A DNA stretch of 23,923 nucleotides from a virus. The first letter of the stretch is position 1, and each line of letters begins with the position of its first letter. Positions 1 through 7,677 of the stretch are shown here, one piece after another. The position numbers and the translations under genes are program-made. Under the pieces are notes generated by a model. The model saw only the letters and a program-made list of their open reading frames with translations, searched no databases and was not told where the DNA came from. The stretch covers positions 769 to 24,691 of the IMG/VR virus record IMGVR_UViG_3300037847_002921; one strand, 5' to 3'.

Positions 1-2
1 AT

Positions 3-647
3 GATTTAAGCGGCTTGGTAGTAGCATCAGAAATAGAATCTGCTAATACAGATTTGATAAATAATATGCTTATAGTTGGTTCTGAAGATGATGTAAATAA
101 CGTTCCTACTGGTATATTTATAAAAGATGATAGTGGCAACTCTGGCGGAGGCACAAGTATATTTAATAATACAAATGATCATACATATGGATTATTATAT
201 CCAGAATATGGAATAGTAGTATTAGATGGAGATAAATTAGACTTAACAGGTGCTAGAGGAGCTAATTTTGGAACCCAGCAAGGATCTGCGACAGACGGTA
301 AAAATATCCAAAGATTTTATAATTCATTATCAGGATCTAATTCTATCCCAGCTGCTGCTACAAGAACATATGGAGTTCAGGCAAGATCATCTGAACAAGT
401 AAAGTCGTCTTATTATTTTGTAAGAGTTAAAAATGGAGAATATAATTATTCAAATAATCCGTCATTTGTTACAGGGTCATTAGGAGAATTAAAATTTACA
501 ACATTTATAGAAAATCCTACAAGTTATATTACTACAGTTGGTTTATATAATGATAATAGAGAATTATTAGCAGTAGCAAAATTAAGTCAGCCATTGTTGA
601 AAGACAAGACAAAAGAAGTACTTATAAAAGTAAAATTAGATTTTTAA
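3..647 (+). CDS. Phage virion structural protein, C-terminal part (5' end outside window)
   Basis: The frame is open to the left edge, so only the last 214 or so residues are visible and the true start lies upstream. The internal TTG at 15 is not a convincing start. The visible part is rich in Asn, Ser, Gly and Thr, as in tail-fibre or baseplate-associated proteins. Its last 45 or so residues (ITTVGLYNDNRELLAVAKL and onward) are closely similar to the end of the structural protein that finishes at 2416, so the two proteins share a C-terminal module. As far as I can recall, this module is common in large structural proteins of T4-like marine myoviruses. The exact virion position is unknown. 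The next gene starts 13 bases downstream on the same strand. Confidence 0.6.
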   Translation, partial: DLSGLVVASEIESANTDLINNMLIVGSEDDVNNVPTGIFIKDDSGNSGGGTSIFNNTNDHTYGLLYPEYGIVVLDGDKLDLTGARGANFGTQQGSATDGKNIQRFYNSLSGSNSIPAAATRTYGVQARSSEQVKSSYYFVRVKNGEYNYSNNPSFVTGSLGELKFTTFIENPTSYITTVGLYNDNRELLAVAKLSQPLLKDKTKEVLIKVKLDF

Positions 648-659
648 GGGCAAAATGAT

Positions 660-863
660 ATGCCAACTATACCTACAGTCTTTAGAAGTATTCGTAAAAA
701 CGATGTTACTCATAAACCTTTCAAAGCATATAAACATTATAAAATAACAAATTCGTCGTACGAAGGCGCTGGTTATAGATTACAAAGAGCATATCATGTC
801 GGTTTATTGCAAACCTTAGGCGATACATCAACGTTTTATGAAATAACAGTTTCAATTCTATAA
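660..863 (+). CDS. N-terminal fragment of a frameshifted phage structural protein
   Basis: This is a 67-residue ORF starting at ATG 660, with AAGGG at 646-650 as ribosome binding site. Its opening (FRSIRKNDVTHKPFKAYKHY) is what I would expect at the start of T4-like marine structural proteins, while the ORF beginning at 869 starts with what is normally an internal stretch (VVWNSLDHKYYRYPYDPART). One added A in the GAAAT run at 840-844 would join the frames as GAA AAT AAC AGT TTC and continue without a stop into the 869 frame. I therefore read 660-2416 as one gene broken by a one-base deletion. This may be a sequencing or assembly error rather than a natural mutation. Programmed frameshifting is less likely because no canonical slippery heptamer is present. 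Confidence 0.55.
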   Translation: MPTIPTVFRSIRKNDVTHKPFKAYKHYKITNSSYEGAGYRLQRAYHVGLLQTLGDTSTFYEITVSIL

Positions 864-868
864 ATAAT

Positions 869-2416
869 ATGCATGTCGTATGGAATAGCTTAGATCATAA
901 ATATTATAGATATCCATATGATCCTGCTAGAACATTAGAATTAACAGACATAACAAAAAATTCAAAAAATTTATATGTATCTGCTTCTACTATTGCAATG
1001 CCATATGGTACAGTAGGAGAACGAATTAAACCAGGTAGTTTAAGTATCACAAGTACAGTCGAAAATTTTGGAAATTTATCAGATTATAATATTTCGTTAT
1101 ATGACGACAAAAATGGAAATTTAAAAGATTCATTGATTGATAGCGCATCATTTGCTAAAAAAGAAAATTGTAAATTTTATTTATCATTTAATCAATGTTA
1201 CAGGCATTTATTAGAAAATGTCGGATTGATTGACAGTAAAAAAATATCATGTAAAATAGACAATCGAAATGATACAGCTGTATTTAAAAATGTTTTTATA
1301 CGATCTGGCGTACAAACACATGCAGGAGGATCTGATTATATAGGTTCCGGAGCAGCTGGAAGATTTACTACTAGTAGTGCAAGTTATATAAAATTAGAAG
1401 ATAATAAAATATTCAACAACTTTAATAGATGTGATGAATGGGCATTTTCATTTTGGATTAGCCCCGAGTCGGTTACACATACTGGAACTATCTTATCTAA
1501 AGGAGAAGTGTTTAAAAGAACATATTATGATAAAAAACAAGATATGTTAAAAACAGAAGATTTTGTCAATGAAATGCCAATTCCTGGTACTGGTAATTTC
1601 GATAGTTTTAAAACACCATTTCAATTTGCACTACATAATGAGCATATACATTTTCAATCTAGCGATGGATCGAATCAATTACATATATCAGCAAGTGCAC
1701 AATATAGAAATAATTGGATGCATGTCGCATTAACTAATGATTCAGCTTCTATATGTAGATTTTATATTAATGGAGTAGAATCAGGGCAGTCAGGATCATT
1801 ACCAAGAAATACTACAGGTAATGTAGCATATACGTTTATAGGATCGAAAGGAGAAACATCTGCAAGTGCATTTTTAGGAGATATAGCAGAGGTAAGAATG
1901 TATGATTATAATCTTTCGAATAATTCGATTATATCATTATCAAATCAAAATTTTTATTCAGGATCATTATATCAAAGTAGCATACCGGGAAATGTATTTT
2001 ATAGAAACGGACAAATAGTTATCTCATCACCATTAAAAAAATATGATAATATTTTTATCAGTAGTTCTAATTCATCGGCAGGCAATTTTAATATTAATTA
2101 TCGAGGAACTCATACTATATATGAAAATGAAGTAATGGTACGTGTACCTAAGGATGCTAGTAATGTATCTATGAATCCTTCTTCGACTTATAATCCTCCT
2201 ACCGGATATGATAATGTTTGTACAGATGCAGAAAAATATAATGGACCGGGTCAATATAGAAAAACAATGTTTTTATCTGGGTCAGCATTTCCTTATATTA
2301 CTACAATAGGATTATATGATGATAAAGCGAGACTATTAGCAGTAGGCAAATTAGCAGAGCCAGTACAAAAAAGAAATGATATTGATATGAATTTTGTTGT
2401 TCGTTGGGACTACTAA
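869..2416 (+). CDS. Phage structural protein with LamG-like (concanavalin-fold) domain
   Basis: The 515-residue frame is probably the main body of a longer protein whose N-terminus lies at 660-863. Residues about 188-350 look like a LamG/concanavalin-like jelly roll: WAFSFWISPES near the start, NNWMHVALTND in the middle, then FYINGVESG and DIAEVRMYDYNLS at the end. Such domains on phage tails usually bind glycans or other surface ligands. The last 45 or so residues (YITTIGLYDDKARLLAVGKL) repeat the C-terminal module of the preceding gene, which suggests paralogous fibre or baseplate components. The ATG at 869 has no good ribosome binding site, which supports the idea that it is not a real start. 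Receptor binding is an inference from the domain type only. Confidence 0.65.
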   Translation: MHVVWNSLDHKYYRYPYDPARTLELTDITKNSKNLYVSASTIAMPYGTVGERIKPGSLSITSTVENFGNLSDYNISLYDDKNGNLKDSLIDSASFAKKENCKFYLSFNQCYRHLLENVGLIDSKKISCKIDNRNDTAVFKNVFIRSGVQTHAGGSDYIGSGAAGRFTTSSASYIKLEDNKIFNNFNRCDEWAFSFWISPESVTHTGTILSKGEVFKRTYYDKKQDMLKTEDFVNEMPIPGTGNFDSFKTPFQFALHNEHIHFQSSDGSNQLHISASAQYRNNWMHVALTNDSASICRFYINGVESGQSGSLPRNTTGNVAYTFIGSKGETSASAFLGDIAEVRMYDYNLSNNSIISLSNQNFYSGSLYQSSIPGNVFYRNGQIVISSPLKKYDNIFISSSNSSAGNFNINYRGTHTIYENEVMVRVPKDASNVSMNPSSTYNPPTGYDNVCTDAEKYNGPGQYRKTMFLSGSAFPYITTIGLYDDKARLLAVGKLAEPVQKRNDIDMNFVVRWDY

Positions 2417-2431
2417 TATTTATATAAAAGG
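2414..2431 (+). promoter_or_regulatory. Repeated leader element TAATATTTAT-N4-AAGG (copy 1)
   Basis: The 10-mer TAATATTTAT overlaps the TAA stop of the upstream gene. Exactly four bases later comes AAGG, the ribosome binding site for the ATG at 2437. The same 10-mer, with the same overlap of a stop codon and the same 4-base gap to AAGG, occurs at 7027-7044. Whether it has a transcriptional role is unknown; the AAGG is a plausible weak Shine-Dalgarno. Confidence 0.35.
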
Positions 2432-2436
2432 TTACA

Positions 2437-2844
2437 ATGAGTTGGAGATCAAAATCTAAAGTACGTAAAAACGCAATCAAGCATGGTTATAGATCCGGAT
2501 TTGAACATAAAGTAGCAGATCAGTTAACAGAATCAAAAACAAAATTTGAATACGAGACGACAGTTATAAATTACGTTAAGCCAGAAACTAAACATACTTA
2601 TACTATTGACTTTACTCTACCAAATGGTATATTGGTAGAAACAAAAGGTAGATGGGTCATAGAAGATCGTAAAAAACATTTATTAATTAAGAAACAACAT
2701 CCTGAATTAGATATCAGAATTGTATTTCAAAATGCAAAAACTAAAATTAGAAAGGGCTCTAAAACAACATACGGAGATTATTGTGATAAACACGGTATAT
2801 TATGGGCAGAAAAAAATGTTCCAGAAAGTTGGTTAAAGGCTTGA
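2437..2844 (+). CDS. T7 gp3-like endonuclease I (Holliday junction resolvase)
   Basis: The 135-residue protein follows T7 endonuclease I nearly end to end: YRSGFEHKV, then HTYTIDFTLPNGILVETKG, then DRKKHLLIKKQHPELDIRIVF, and a tail like YGEFCEKHGI (here YGDYCDKHGI). The catalytic set of the T7 enzyme (Glu20, Asp55, Glu65, Lys67) corresponds here to E23, D58, E68 and K70, all present. The enzyme is a homodimeric PD-(D/E)XK nuclease that cuts four-way junctions and branched DNA, which resolves recombination intermediates and debranches DNA before packaging. The start ATG has AAAAGG six bases upstream. It sits between structural genes and the primase/recombination nuclease genes. T4 itself uses an unrelated endonuclease VII for this task, so this is a replacement relative to T4. 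Confidence 0.93.
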   Translation: MSWRSKSKVRKNAIKHGYRSGFEHKVADQLTESKTKFEYETTVINYVKPETKHTYTIDFTLPNGILVETKGRWVIEDRKKHLLIKKQHPELDIRIVFQNAKTKIRKGSKTTYGDYCDKHGILWAEKNVPESWLKA

Positions 2845-2918
2845 TTCTTTGAAAAAAATTTATTATATTCAAGTAATTATAAATTTTTATTGATATAATT
2901 TATTATTGAAATAAAACA

Positions 2919-2946
2919 TTGACATGTTAAATGTTAATGCTAATAT
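2919..2946 (+). promoter_or_regulatory. Sigma70-like promoter before primase/nuclease genes
   Basis: The 118-base gap 2845-2962 contains a perfect -35 box TTGACA at 2919-2924. Sixteen bases later is a -10-like TAATAT at 2941-2946, and an exact TATAAT lies at 2955-2960. Transcription from the first pair would start about ten bases before the ATG at 2963, giving a nearly leaderless message. This fits the lack of a ribosome binding site there. The very high A+T content makes chance -10 matches likely, so the exact -35 box carries most of the weight. Confidence 0.4.
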
Positions 2947-2962
2947 TAATATTATATAATAT

Positions 2963-3889
2963 ATGAGCAAATTTGCTATAATCACATTATTAGAATCATT
3001 CTTAGGTACTGGTAAAGTTAATTCAAATGACAATGTAGCATTTCACTGTCCATTTTGTAATCATCATAAAAAGAAATTAGAAGTAAATGTATCATCTCAA
3101 CGTTGGCATTGTTGGGTATGTAATGCTAGCGGTAGAAAAATTGCAATACTGGCTCGTAAATTAAAAGTTGATAGATTAAAAATATCGAAACTTATTCAGT
3201 TAACAAATGATATAGATCATTTACCAAATCGTACTACAACTGATACGCCAGTAGTTAGTTTGCCAGCAGAATTTAGACCATTATGGCATTTTGATAAAGG
3301 ATCGCCAGAATATAGAAATGCAGTATTTTATTTAAGAAATAGAAATATTGATATATATGATATTTTAAAATATAGAATAGGTTATGCTGATAAAGGAGTA
3401 TATTCTGGAAAAATTATTATTCCTAGTTTTGATGCAAACGGCAATTTAAATTATTTTGTATCTAGAGCATATTATAAAGAAGATTTACAAAAACATCGTA
3501 ATCCAAACATATCGAAAGACATAATAGGTTTTGAGTTACATGTTAATTGGAATATGCCAATTGTATTAGTAGAAGGCGCATTTGATGCTATAGCTATTAA
3601 AAGAAATGCAATACCATTATTTGGTAAAACTATTTCAAATACATTAAAGAAAAGAATAGTCGAACGTAATGTAAAATCAATTTATATCTGTTTAGATAAT
3701 GATGCTAAGAAACAAGCTATAGAAGCAGCAGATTATTTTATTTCAAATGGTATAAATGTACATTTAGTAGATTTACCAGAATCAGATCCTAGTGAGTTAG
3801 GATTTAAAAAAATACAAAATATGATAGATAGCACTTATAAGCTATCTCCGGAGAAATTAATGCAAGAAAAGATTTTATGCAGTTTATAG
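2963..3889 (+). CDS. DnaG-type DNA primase, T4 gp61-like
   Basis: The 308-residue protein has the two parts expected of a phage primase. An N-terminal zinc finger carries C29-x2-C32 and C50-x2-C53, in FHCPFCNHH and WHCWVCNASG. A Toprim domain follows, with the acidic motif VLVEGAFDAIAI near residue 200 and the second motif YICLDNDAKK near residue 245. The enzyme makes short RNA primers for lagging-strand synthesis and normally acts with a hexameric helicase, which is not in this window. Its length is close to that of T4 gp61 (about 340 residues). The start ATG lacks a clear ribosome binding site. The 3' end overlaps the fused nuclease gene by 13 bases, so the two are probably translationally coupled. 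Confidence 0.88.
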   Translation: MSKFAIITLLESFLGTGKVNSNDNVAFHCPFCNHHKKKLEVNVSSQRWHCWVCNASGRKIAILARKLKVDRLKISKLIQLTNDIDHLPNRTTTDTPVVSLPAEFRPLWHFDKGSPEYRNAVFYLRNRNIDIYDILKYRIGYADKGVYSGKIIIPSFDANGNLNYFVSRAYYKEDLQKHRNPNISKDIIGFELHVNWNMPIVLVEGAFDAIAIKRNAIPLFGKTISNTLKKRIVERNVKSIYICLDNDAKKQAIEAADYFISNGINVHLVDLPESDPSELGFKKIQNMIDSTYKLSPEKLMQEKILCSL

Positions 3890-6800
3890 ATATAGGAATA
3901 GATAAAATAGATAAAATATTTCATGTAGCCGACGTACATGTAAGAAATGTTAATAGGCACAAAGAATATGTACATGTATTTAAACAATTATACAAATACA
4001 TTAAAGCTAATAAAACTAAAAATAGTATAATATATGTAGCCGGAGATATTGTACATGCTAAAACAGATATGTCTCCTGAATTAGTATTTCAAGTATCAGA
4101 ATTTTTTAGAAATTTATCAAATATAGCACCTACATTAGTAATTACAGGCAATCACGATTGTAACTTAAATAATTCTAATCGTTTAGATGCCTTAAGTCCA
4201 ATTGTTAAGGCATTGAATCATCCTAACTTACATTATCTCAAAGACAATGGTATATATAAGATATCTAATGTACACTTTAATGTTATGTCAGTGTTTGAAA
4301 AGCCAGTAAATTTTATTAAAGCATCTGATTTTGAAGGTGATATAAAGATAGCATTACATCACGGAGCAGTAAATTCAGCCGTTACGGATATAGGATTTCA
4401 AATATCTAACGAACATGTAACTACTGATATATTTAAAGGACACGATTTAACATTGTTGGGAGATATACATAAACCAGCACAATTTTTAGATCCAGAAAAA
4501 AGAATAGCATATGCAGGAAGTCTAATACAACAAAATCATGGCGAAGGATTATTACATGGAATATTAGAATGGGATATACCAACATTATCAGCAAAGTTTA
4601 TTGAAATTAAAAATGTATATGGATATTATACATTTGAAATAGATAAGGGCAAGATATTAAATCCTTCGAATAAAATACCACCAAGACCGAGACTTCGTTT
4701 AAAAGTAAAAAATACAAATGCTAGTCAATTAAAAACAGTTGTATCTGAAATTCGTAAACAGTATAAAGTCCAAGAAATAAGTATACAAAAAATACATTCG
4801 TTAAATGAAAATGTTAACGGACAGAAAATATCATTTGGTAATGTACGAGACGTAGAATGGCAGAACAATGTTATTTCAGAATACTTGACCGACACGCATG
4901 GTCTATCTGATACTATGTTAGATGTAGTTCGTCATATAAATAGAACAGTACATTCTAAATTAACTGATGCACAATTGACTAGAAATGTGACATGGATTCC
5001 CAAACATTTTGAATTTTCAAATATGTTTTCATATGGCGAAGATAATATTATAAATTTTGCAAATATACATGGAACAAACGGATTATTTGCTGCCAATGCT
5101 AGTGGCAAATCAACATTATTAGATTCATTAGCATTTTGTTGTTTTGATAGATGTTCTAGAACAGTTAAAGCAGCACATGTTTTAAATAATAAAAAATCTA
5201 TGTTTCATTGCAAGTTTCATTTTGAATTAGATGGCAAAGAATATTTTATAGAAAGACGTGGTAAAAAACAAAATAACGGTCATGTAAAAGTAAATGTCGA
5301 TTTTTGGAGATTGGATAGTAATGGTGATAAGGTTTTATTAAATGGCGATCAAAGAGATACGACAAATAAAATTATTAGAAAATATATCGGATCATATGAC
5401 GACTTTATTCTAACTGCATTGTCATTACAAAATAACAATACAGGTTTCATTGATAAGTCACAACGAGAACGTAAAGAATTATTAACTCAATTTCTAGATA
5501 TAGACGTGTTTGAAAAACAGTATCAAATTGCGGCAGAAGATATTAGAGATACATCTGCATTGATAAGAGAATATAAACGCAATGATTATTCAACGACATT
5601 ATCCGAATCAGAAAAAATTATAGATCAGTTAACTCCTACATATAAAAAAATGAAAAAGGAAAAAAATGAACATGAAAAAATGTTTAATGATCTTAATGAT
5701 ATTATAGTAAATCTAACATCAGAATTAGTTACAATATCAGACGACGTTTTAACAATTGAAGATGCACAAAATAAAATTAATAAGTTAAAAGAGTCACGAA
5801 AAGAATATGATGAGTTTTTACAATCTAAAAAAGATAAGATACAATGGTATAAAGATAATATATCAAAAAATACTCAAAAGGCTTCTAAATACGATCGCAA
5901 ATCGTTAGATCTTGAAAAGATAGAGATGTCTAATTTACGTAAACTAATCGATGATATACAAAATAATAAAATACCAGTATTACAAACAGAAATAAAAGCA
6001 GCTAAAAAATTAGAATCAAAATTAGCAGATCATAAGTGGGATCCGAACTGCAAACATTGTATGGCAAATCCATGGTTACATGAAGCTCAACAAGCATCTA
6101 ATGATTTACCAAAATTAAACAAACAATTATTTGAACTAGACGACAATGTAAAAAAATATCAAATAAAAATTCTAAACTCAGAAGCTCATACTCAATTAGT
6201 CGAATTAAACGAAACAGAAGATGAAATAACTAATATGTCTAGACATCTAGAGACAGAAGAATTACAATTAAAATCATATCATAGTAAAACACAGTTACAT
6301 GAAACATGGATGCGTGATGCTACATCTAAATTAAAAGAAGCTAAAAAACATAAAAATGATATTGAATTTAATAGACAGAAACAAAAAGATATAGACGATA
6401 TCATTTCTGAACGAGATGATATATCAGATCAAATATCACAATTAGAATCTAATTTAAGAAATATAACTGGAAAGATACAGGTTGCAGAACAAGGTAAGAA
6501 AACGGCTATAGAATCTATAGAAAGATTAGCAGAATTAGAAAAACAATACAAAGGATATGAATATTATTTACAGTCAATAAAAAGAGATGGAGTTCCGTAT
6601 AAATTAATTACAAAAGCGTTGCCTCAAATAGAAACCGAAGTAAATAATATTTTAACTCAAGTTGTAGATTTTAATATGATATTAAAAACTGATGGTAAAA
6701 ATATTAACGGTTATATAATTTATGATGATGATAATTTTTGGCCATTAGAATTAACATCAGGAATGGAAAAATTTATTTCATCATTAGCTATTAGAACGTC

Positions 6801-7029
6801 GTTAATTAATATTACAAGTTTACCAAGACCAAATTTCTTAGCAATAGATGAAGGTTTTGGAGTATTAGATTCTGAAAATATTAATAATATGTATTTATTA
6901 TTCGATTATTTAAAATCTCAATTTGGTTTTATTTTATGTATATCACATATTGATACAATGAGAGATGTTGTTGATAAACTTATCGAAATCAAAAAGTCTA
7001 ATGGATATTCTAAAATAAATTATTCCTAA
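3877..7029 (+). CDS. Fused Mre11-Rad50 (T4 gp47-gp46/SbcD-SbcC) recombination nuclease-ATPase
   Basis: One uninterrupted 1050-residue frame joins two proteins that are separate in T4. Residues 1 to about 235 are an Mre11-type metallophosphoesterase with D19-x-H21, G56-D57, GNHD 91-94, HH 161-162 and GDIH 195-198. From about residue 385 comes a Rad50-type ATPase. It has a Walker A AANASGKST at 405-413 (first Gly replaced by Ala), long coiled coils, a CxxC zinc hook at C725/C728, a signature LTSGMEKF near 959, and Walker B FLAIDEGFG with D991/E992 and a D-loop D998. The complex resects double-strand breaks for recombination-dependent replication. The length exceeds the sum of the T4 proteins (about 900), mostly in coiled coil. 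I see no stop or frame change at the domain border. The start overlaps the primase end. Confidence 0.9.
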   Translation: MQFIDIGIDKIDKIFHVADVHVRNVNRHKEYVHVFKQLYKYIKANKTKNSIIYVAGDIVHAKTDMSPELVFQVSEFFRNLSNIAPTLVITGNHDCNLNNSNRLDALSPIVKALNHPNLHYLKDNGIYKISNVHFNVMSVFEKPVNFIKASDFEGDIKIALHHGAVNSAVTDIGFQISNEHVTTDIFKGHDLTLLGDIHKPAQFLDPEKRIAYAGSLIQQNHGEGLLHGILEWDIPTLSAKFIEIKNVYGYYTFEIDKGKILNPSNKIPPRPRLRLKVKNTNASQLKTVVSEIRKQYKVQEISIQKIHSLNENVNGQKISFGNVRDVEWQNNVISEYLTDTHGLSDTMLDVVRHINRTVHSKLTDAQLTRNVTWIPKHFEFSNMFSYGEDNIINFANIHGTNGLFAANASGKSTLLDSLAFCCFDRCSRTVKAAHVLNNKKSMFHCKFHFELDGKEYFIERRGKKQNNGHVKVNVDFWRLDSNGDKVLLNGDQRDTTNKIIRKYIGSYDDFILTALSLQNNNTGFIDKSQRERKELLTQFLDIDVFEKQYQIAAEDIRDTSALIREYKRNDYSTTLSESEKIIDQLTPTYKKMKKEKNEHEKMFNDLNDIIVNLTSELVTISDDVLTIEDAQNKINKLKESRKEYDEFLQSKKDKIQWYKDNISKNTQKASKYDRKSLDLEKIEMSNLRKLIDDIQNNKIPVLQTEIKAAKKLESKLADHKWDPNCKHCMANPWLHEAQQASNDLPKLNKQLFELDDNVKKYQIKILNSEAHTQLVELNETEDEITNMSRHLETEELQLKSYHSKTQLHETWMRDATSKLKEAKKHKNDIEFNRQKQKDIDDIISERDDISDQISQLESNLRNITGKIQVAEQGKKTAIESIERLAELEKQYKGYEYYLQSIKRDGVPYKLITKALPQIETEVNNILTQVVDFNMILKTDGKNINGYIIYDDDNFWPLELTSGMEKFISSLAIRTSLINITSLPRPNFLAIDEGFGVLDSENINNMYLLFDYLKSQFGFILCISHIDTMRDVVDKLIEIKKSNGYSKINYS

Positions 7030-7044
7030 TATTTATTAAAAAGG
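7027..7044 (+). promoter_or_regulatory. Repeated leader element TAATATTTAT-N4-AAGG (copy 2)
   Basis: This is the second copy of the stop-overlapping 10-mer TAATATTTAT, again four bases before AAGG. The AAGG is the likely ribosome binding site for the GTG at 7051. Both copies precede genes in the AT-rich phage part; none was noticed right of the junction. Confidence 0.35.
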
Positions 7045-7050
7045 AATGTC

Positions 7051-7641
7051 GTGCCTATACGCAAAAAAGCTGATCTACTTAATTTACAAAATTTAGAGTA
7101 TATAAAAATTGATGATTCATTACTTAGTAATGAATTATTTGATATTATAGACTTTCCGGAAAAACTAACTGCAGGTAAAAATCTTTTTAAGATACGAATG
7201 CAAAATAGTCGATTTGTCGACGGTAGTGAAGTTTATATTGATATAGTTGATTTTAATGGCAATGCAATATATTATGAACCATTAAGATATGTAGAAAAAG
7301 ATGGAACACGTGTTATATCTATTTATGTATATCCAGACACTCCACCTGGCCCAGCACGAGTATTTATTGCAGGAAGATTAGCAATTGACGATGATGGACA
7401 AGTTATTGAATTTTCGAATGATCCTAATGCACCTAATTTTAGAAATATACCAAATGCTTTATGGTCACGATCTGTCCCAGTAGCTCCTTCAGCATTCAAT
7501 ACATCCGAAATAATATTTACAAAACAACCATCATTAACCATAACAGAAATTGTACAGCCATTTAGACAACCTGTAACTATAGATGCTATTTTTACAAACC
7601 AAACAGAGCAAAAGTTTGCAGAGTTGACATACCACAAATAA
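7051..7641 (+). CDS. N-terminal part of a large T4-like structural protein, truncated at the junction
   Basis: The frame begins at GTG 7051 with AAGG just upstream. The ATG at 7046 is in another frame. The product reads like the N-terminus of large structural proteins of T4-like marine phages: LEYIKIDDSLLSNELFDI, then VDFNGNAIYYEPLRYVEKDG, then YVYPDTPPGPARVFIAGRLA, then NIPNALWSRSVPVAP. As I recall, such proteins run to many hundreds of residues, whereas this one ends after 196. The end coincides with the base-composition boundary near 7,640, so the stop at 7639-7641 probably belongs to foreign sequence and the gene is cut rather than naturally short. The precise virion role is not clear. 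Confidence 0.6.
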   Translation: MPIRKKADLLNLQNLEYIKIDDSLLSNELFDIIDFPEKLTAGKNLFKIRMQNSRFVDGSEVYIDIVDFNGNAIYYEPLRYVEKDGTRVISIYVYPDTPPGPARVFIAGRLAIDDDGQVIEFSNDPNAPNFRNIPNALWSRSVPVAPSAFNTSEIIFTKQPSLTITEIVQPFRQPVTIDAIFTNQTEQKFAELTYHK

Positions 7642-7667
7642 TTAGCGCACCCCCTCCGCCCACCTAA
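7620..7667. other. Junction between AT-rich T4-like phage DNA and archaeal-virus-like DNA
   Basis: To the left, GC is roughly 20-30% and the genes are T4-like. To the right, GC is about 42%, the genes are of archaeal replication type and ribosome binding sites are strong. The change falls within a few dozen bases and interrupts the structural gene starting at 7051. The border contains a C-rich stretch (7650-7664) and a small inverted repeat CACCT-AA-AGGTG at 7661-7672, whose right arm is also the ribosome binding site of the next gene. I see no integrase, att-like direct repeat or insertion sequence. An assembly chimera is the simplest reading; a genuine recombination or genome end cannot be excluded. 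Confidence 0.65.
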
Positions 7668-7677
7668 AGGTGATACT

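Noticed and set aside
859-866. TATAAATA, identical to the T4 late promoter core
   Set aside because: It lies inside the frameshifted structural gene, and such 8-mers are expected by chance in DNA this AT-rich.
2845-2962. Possible tRNA or small RNA in the longest gap
   Set aside because: The stretch is almost pure A/T, has no cloverleaf or GC-rich stem, and is better explained by a promoter.
7623-7628. TTGACA as a bacterial -35 box before the first archaeal-type gene
   Set aside because: No -10-like sequence follows at 16-18 bases; that position is C-rich.
7661-7672. CACCT-AA-AGGTG inverted repeat as a terminator
   Set aside because: The loop is only two bases, no T run follows, and the right arm is explained as the ribosome binding site of the gene at 7678.
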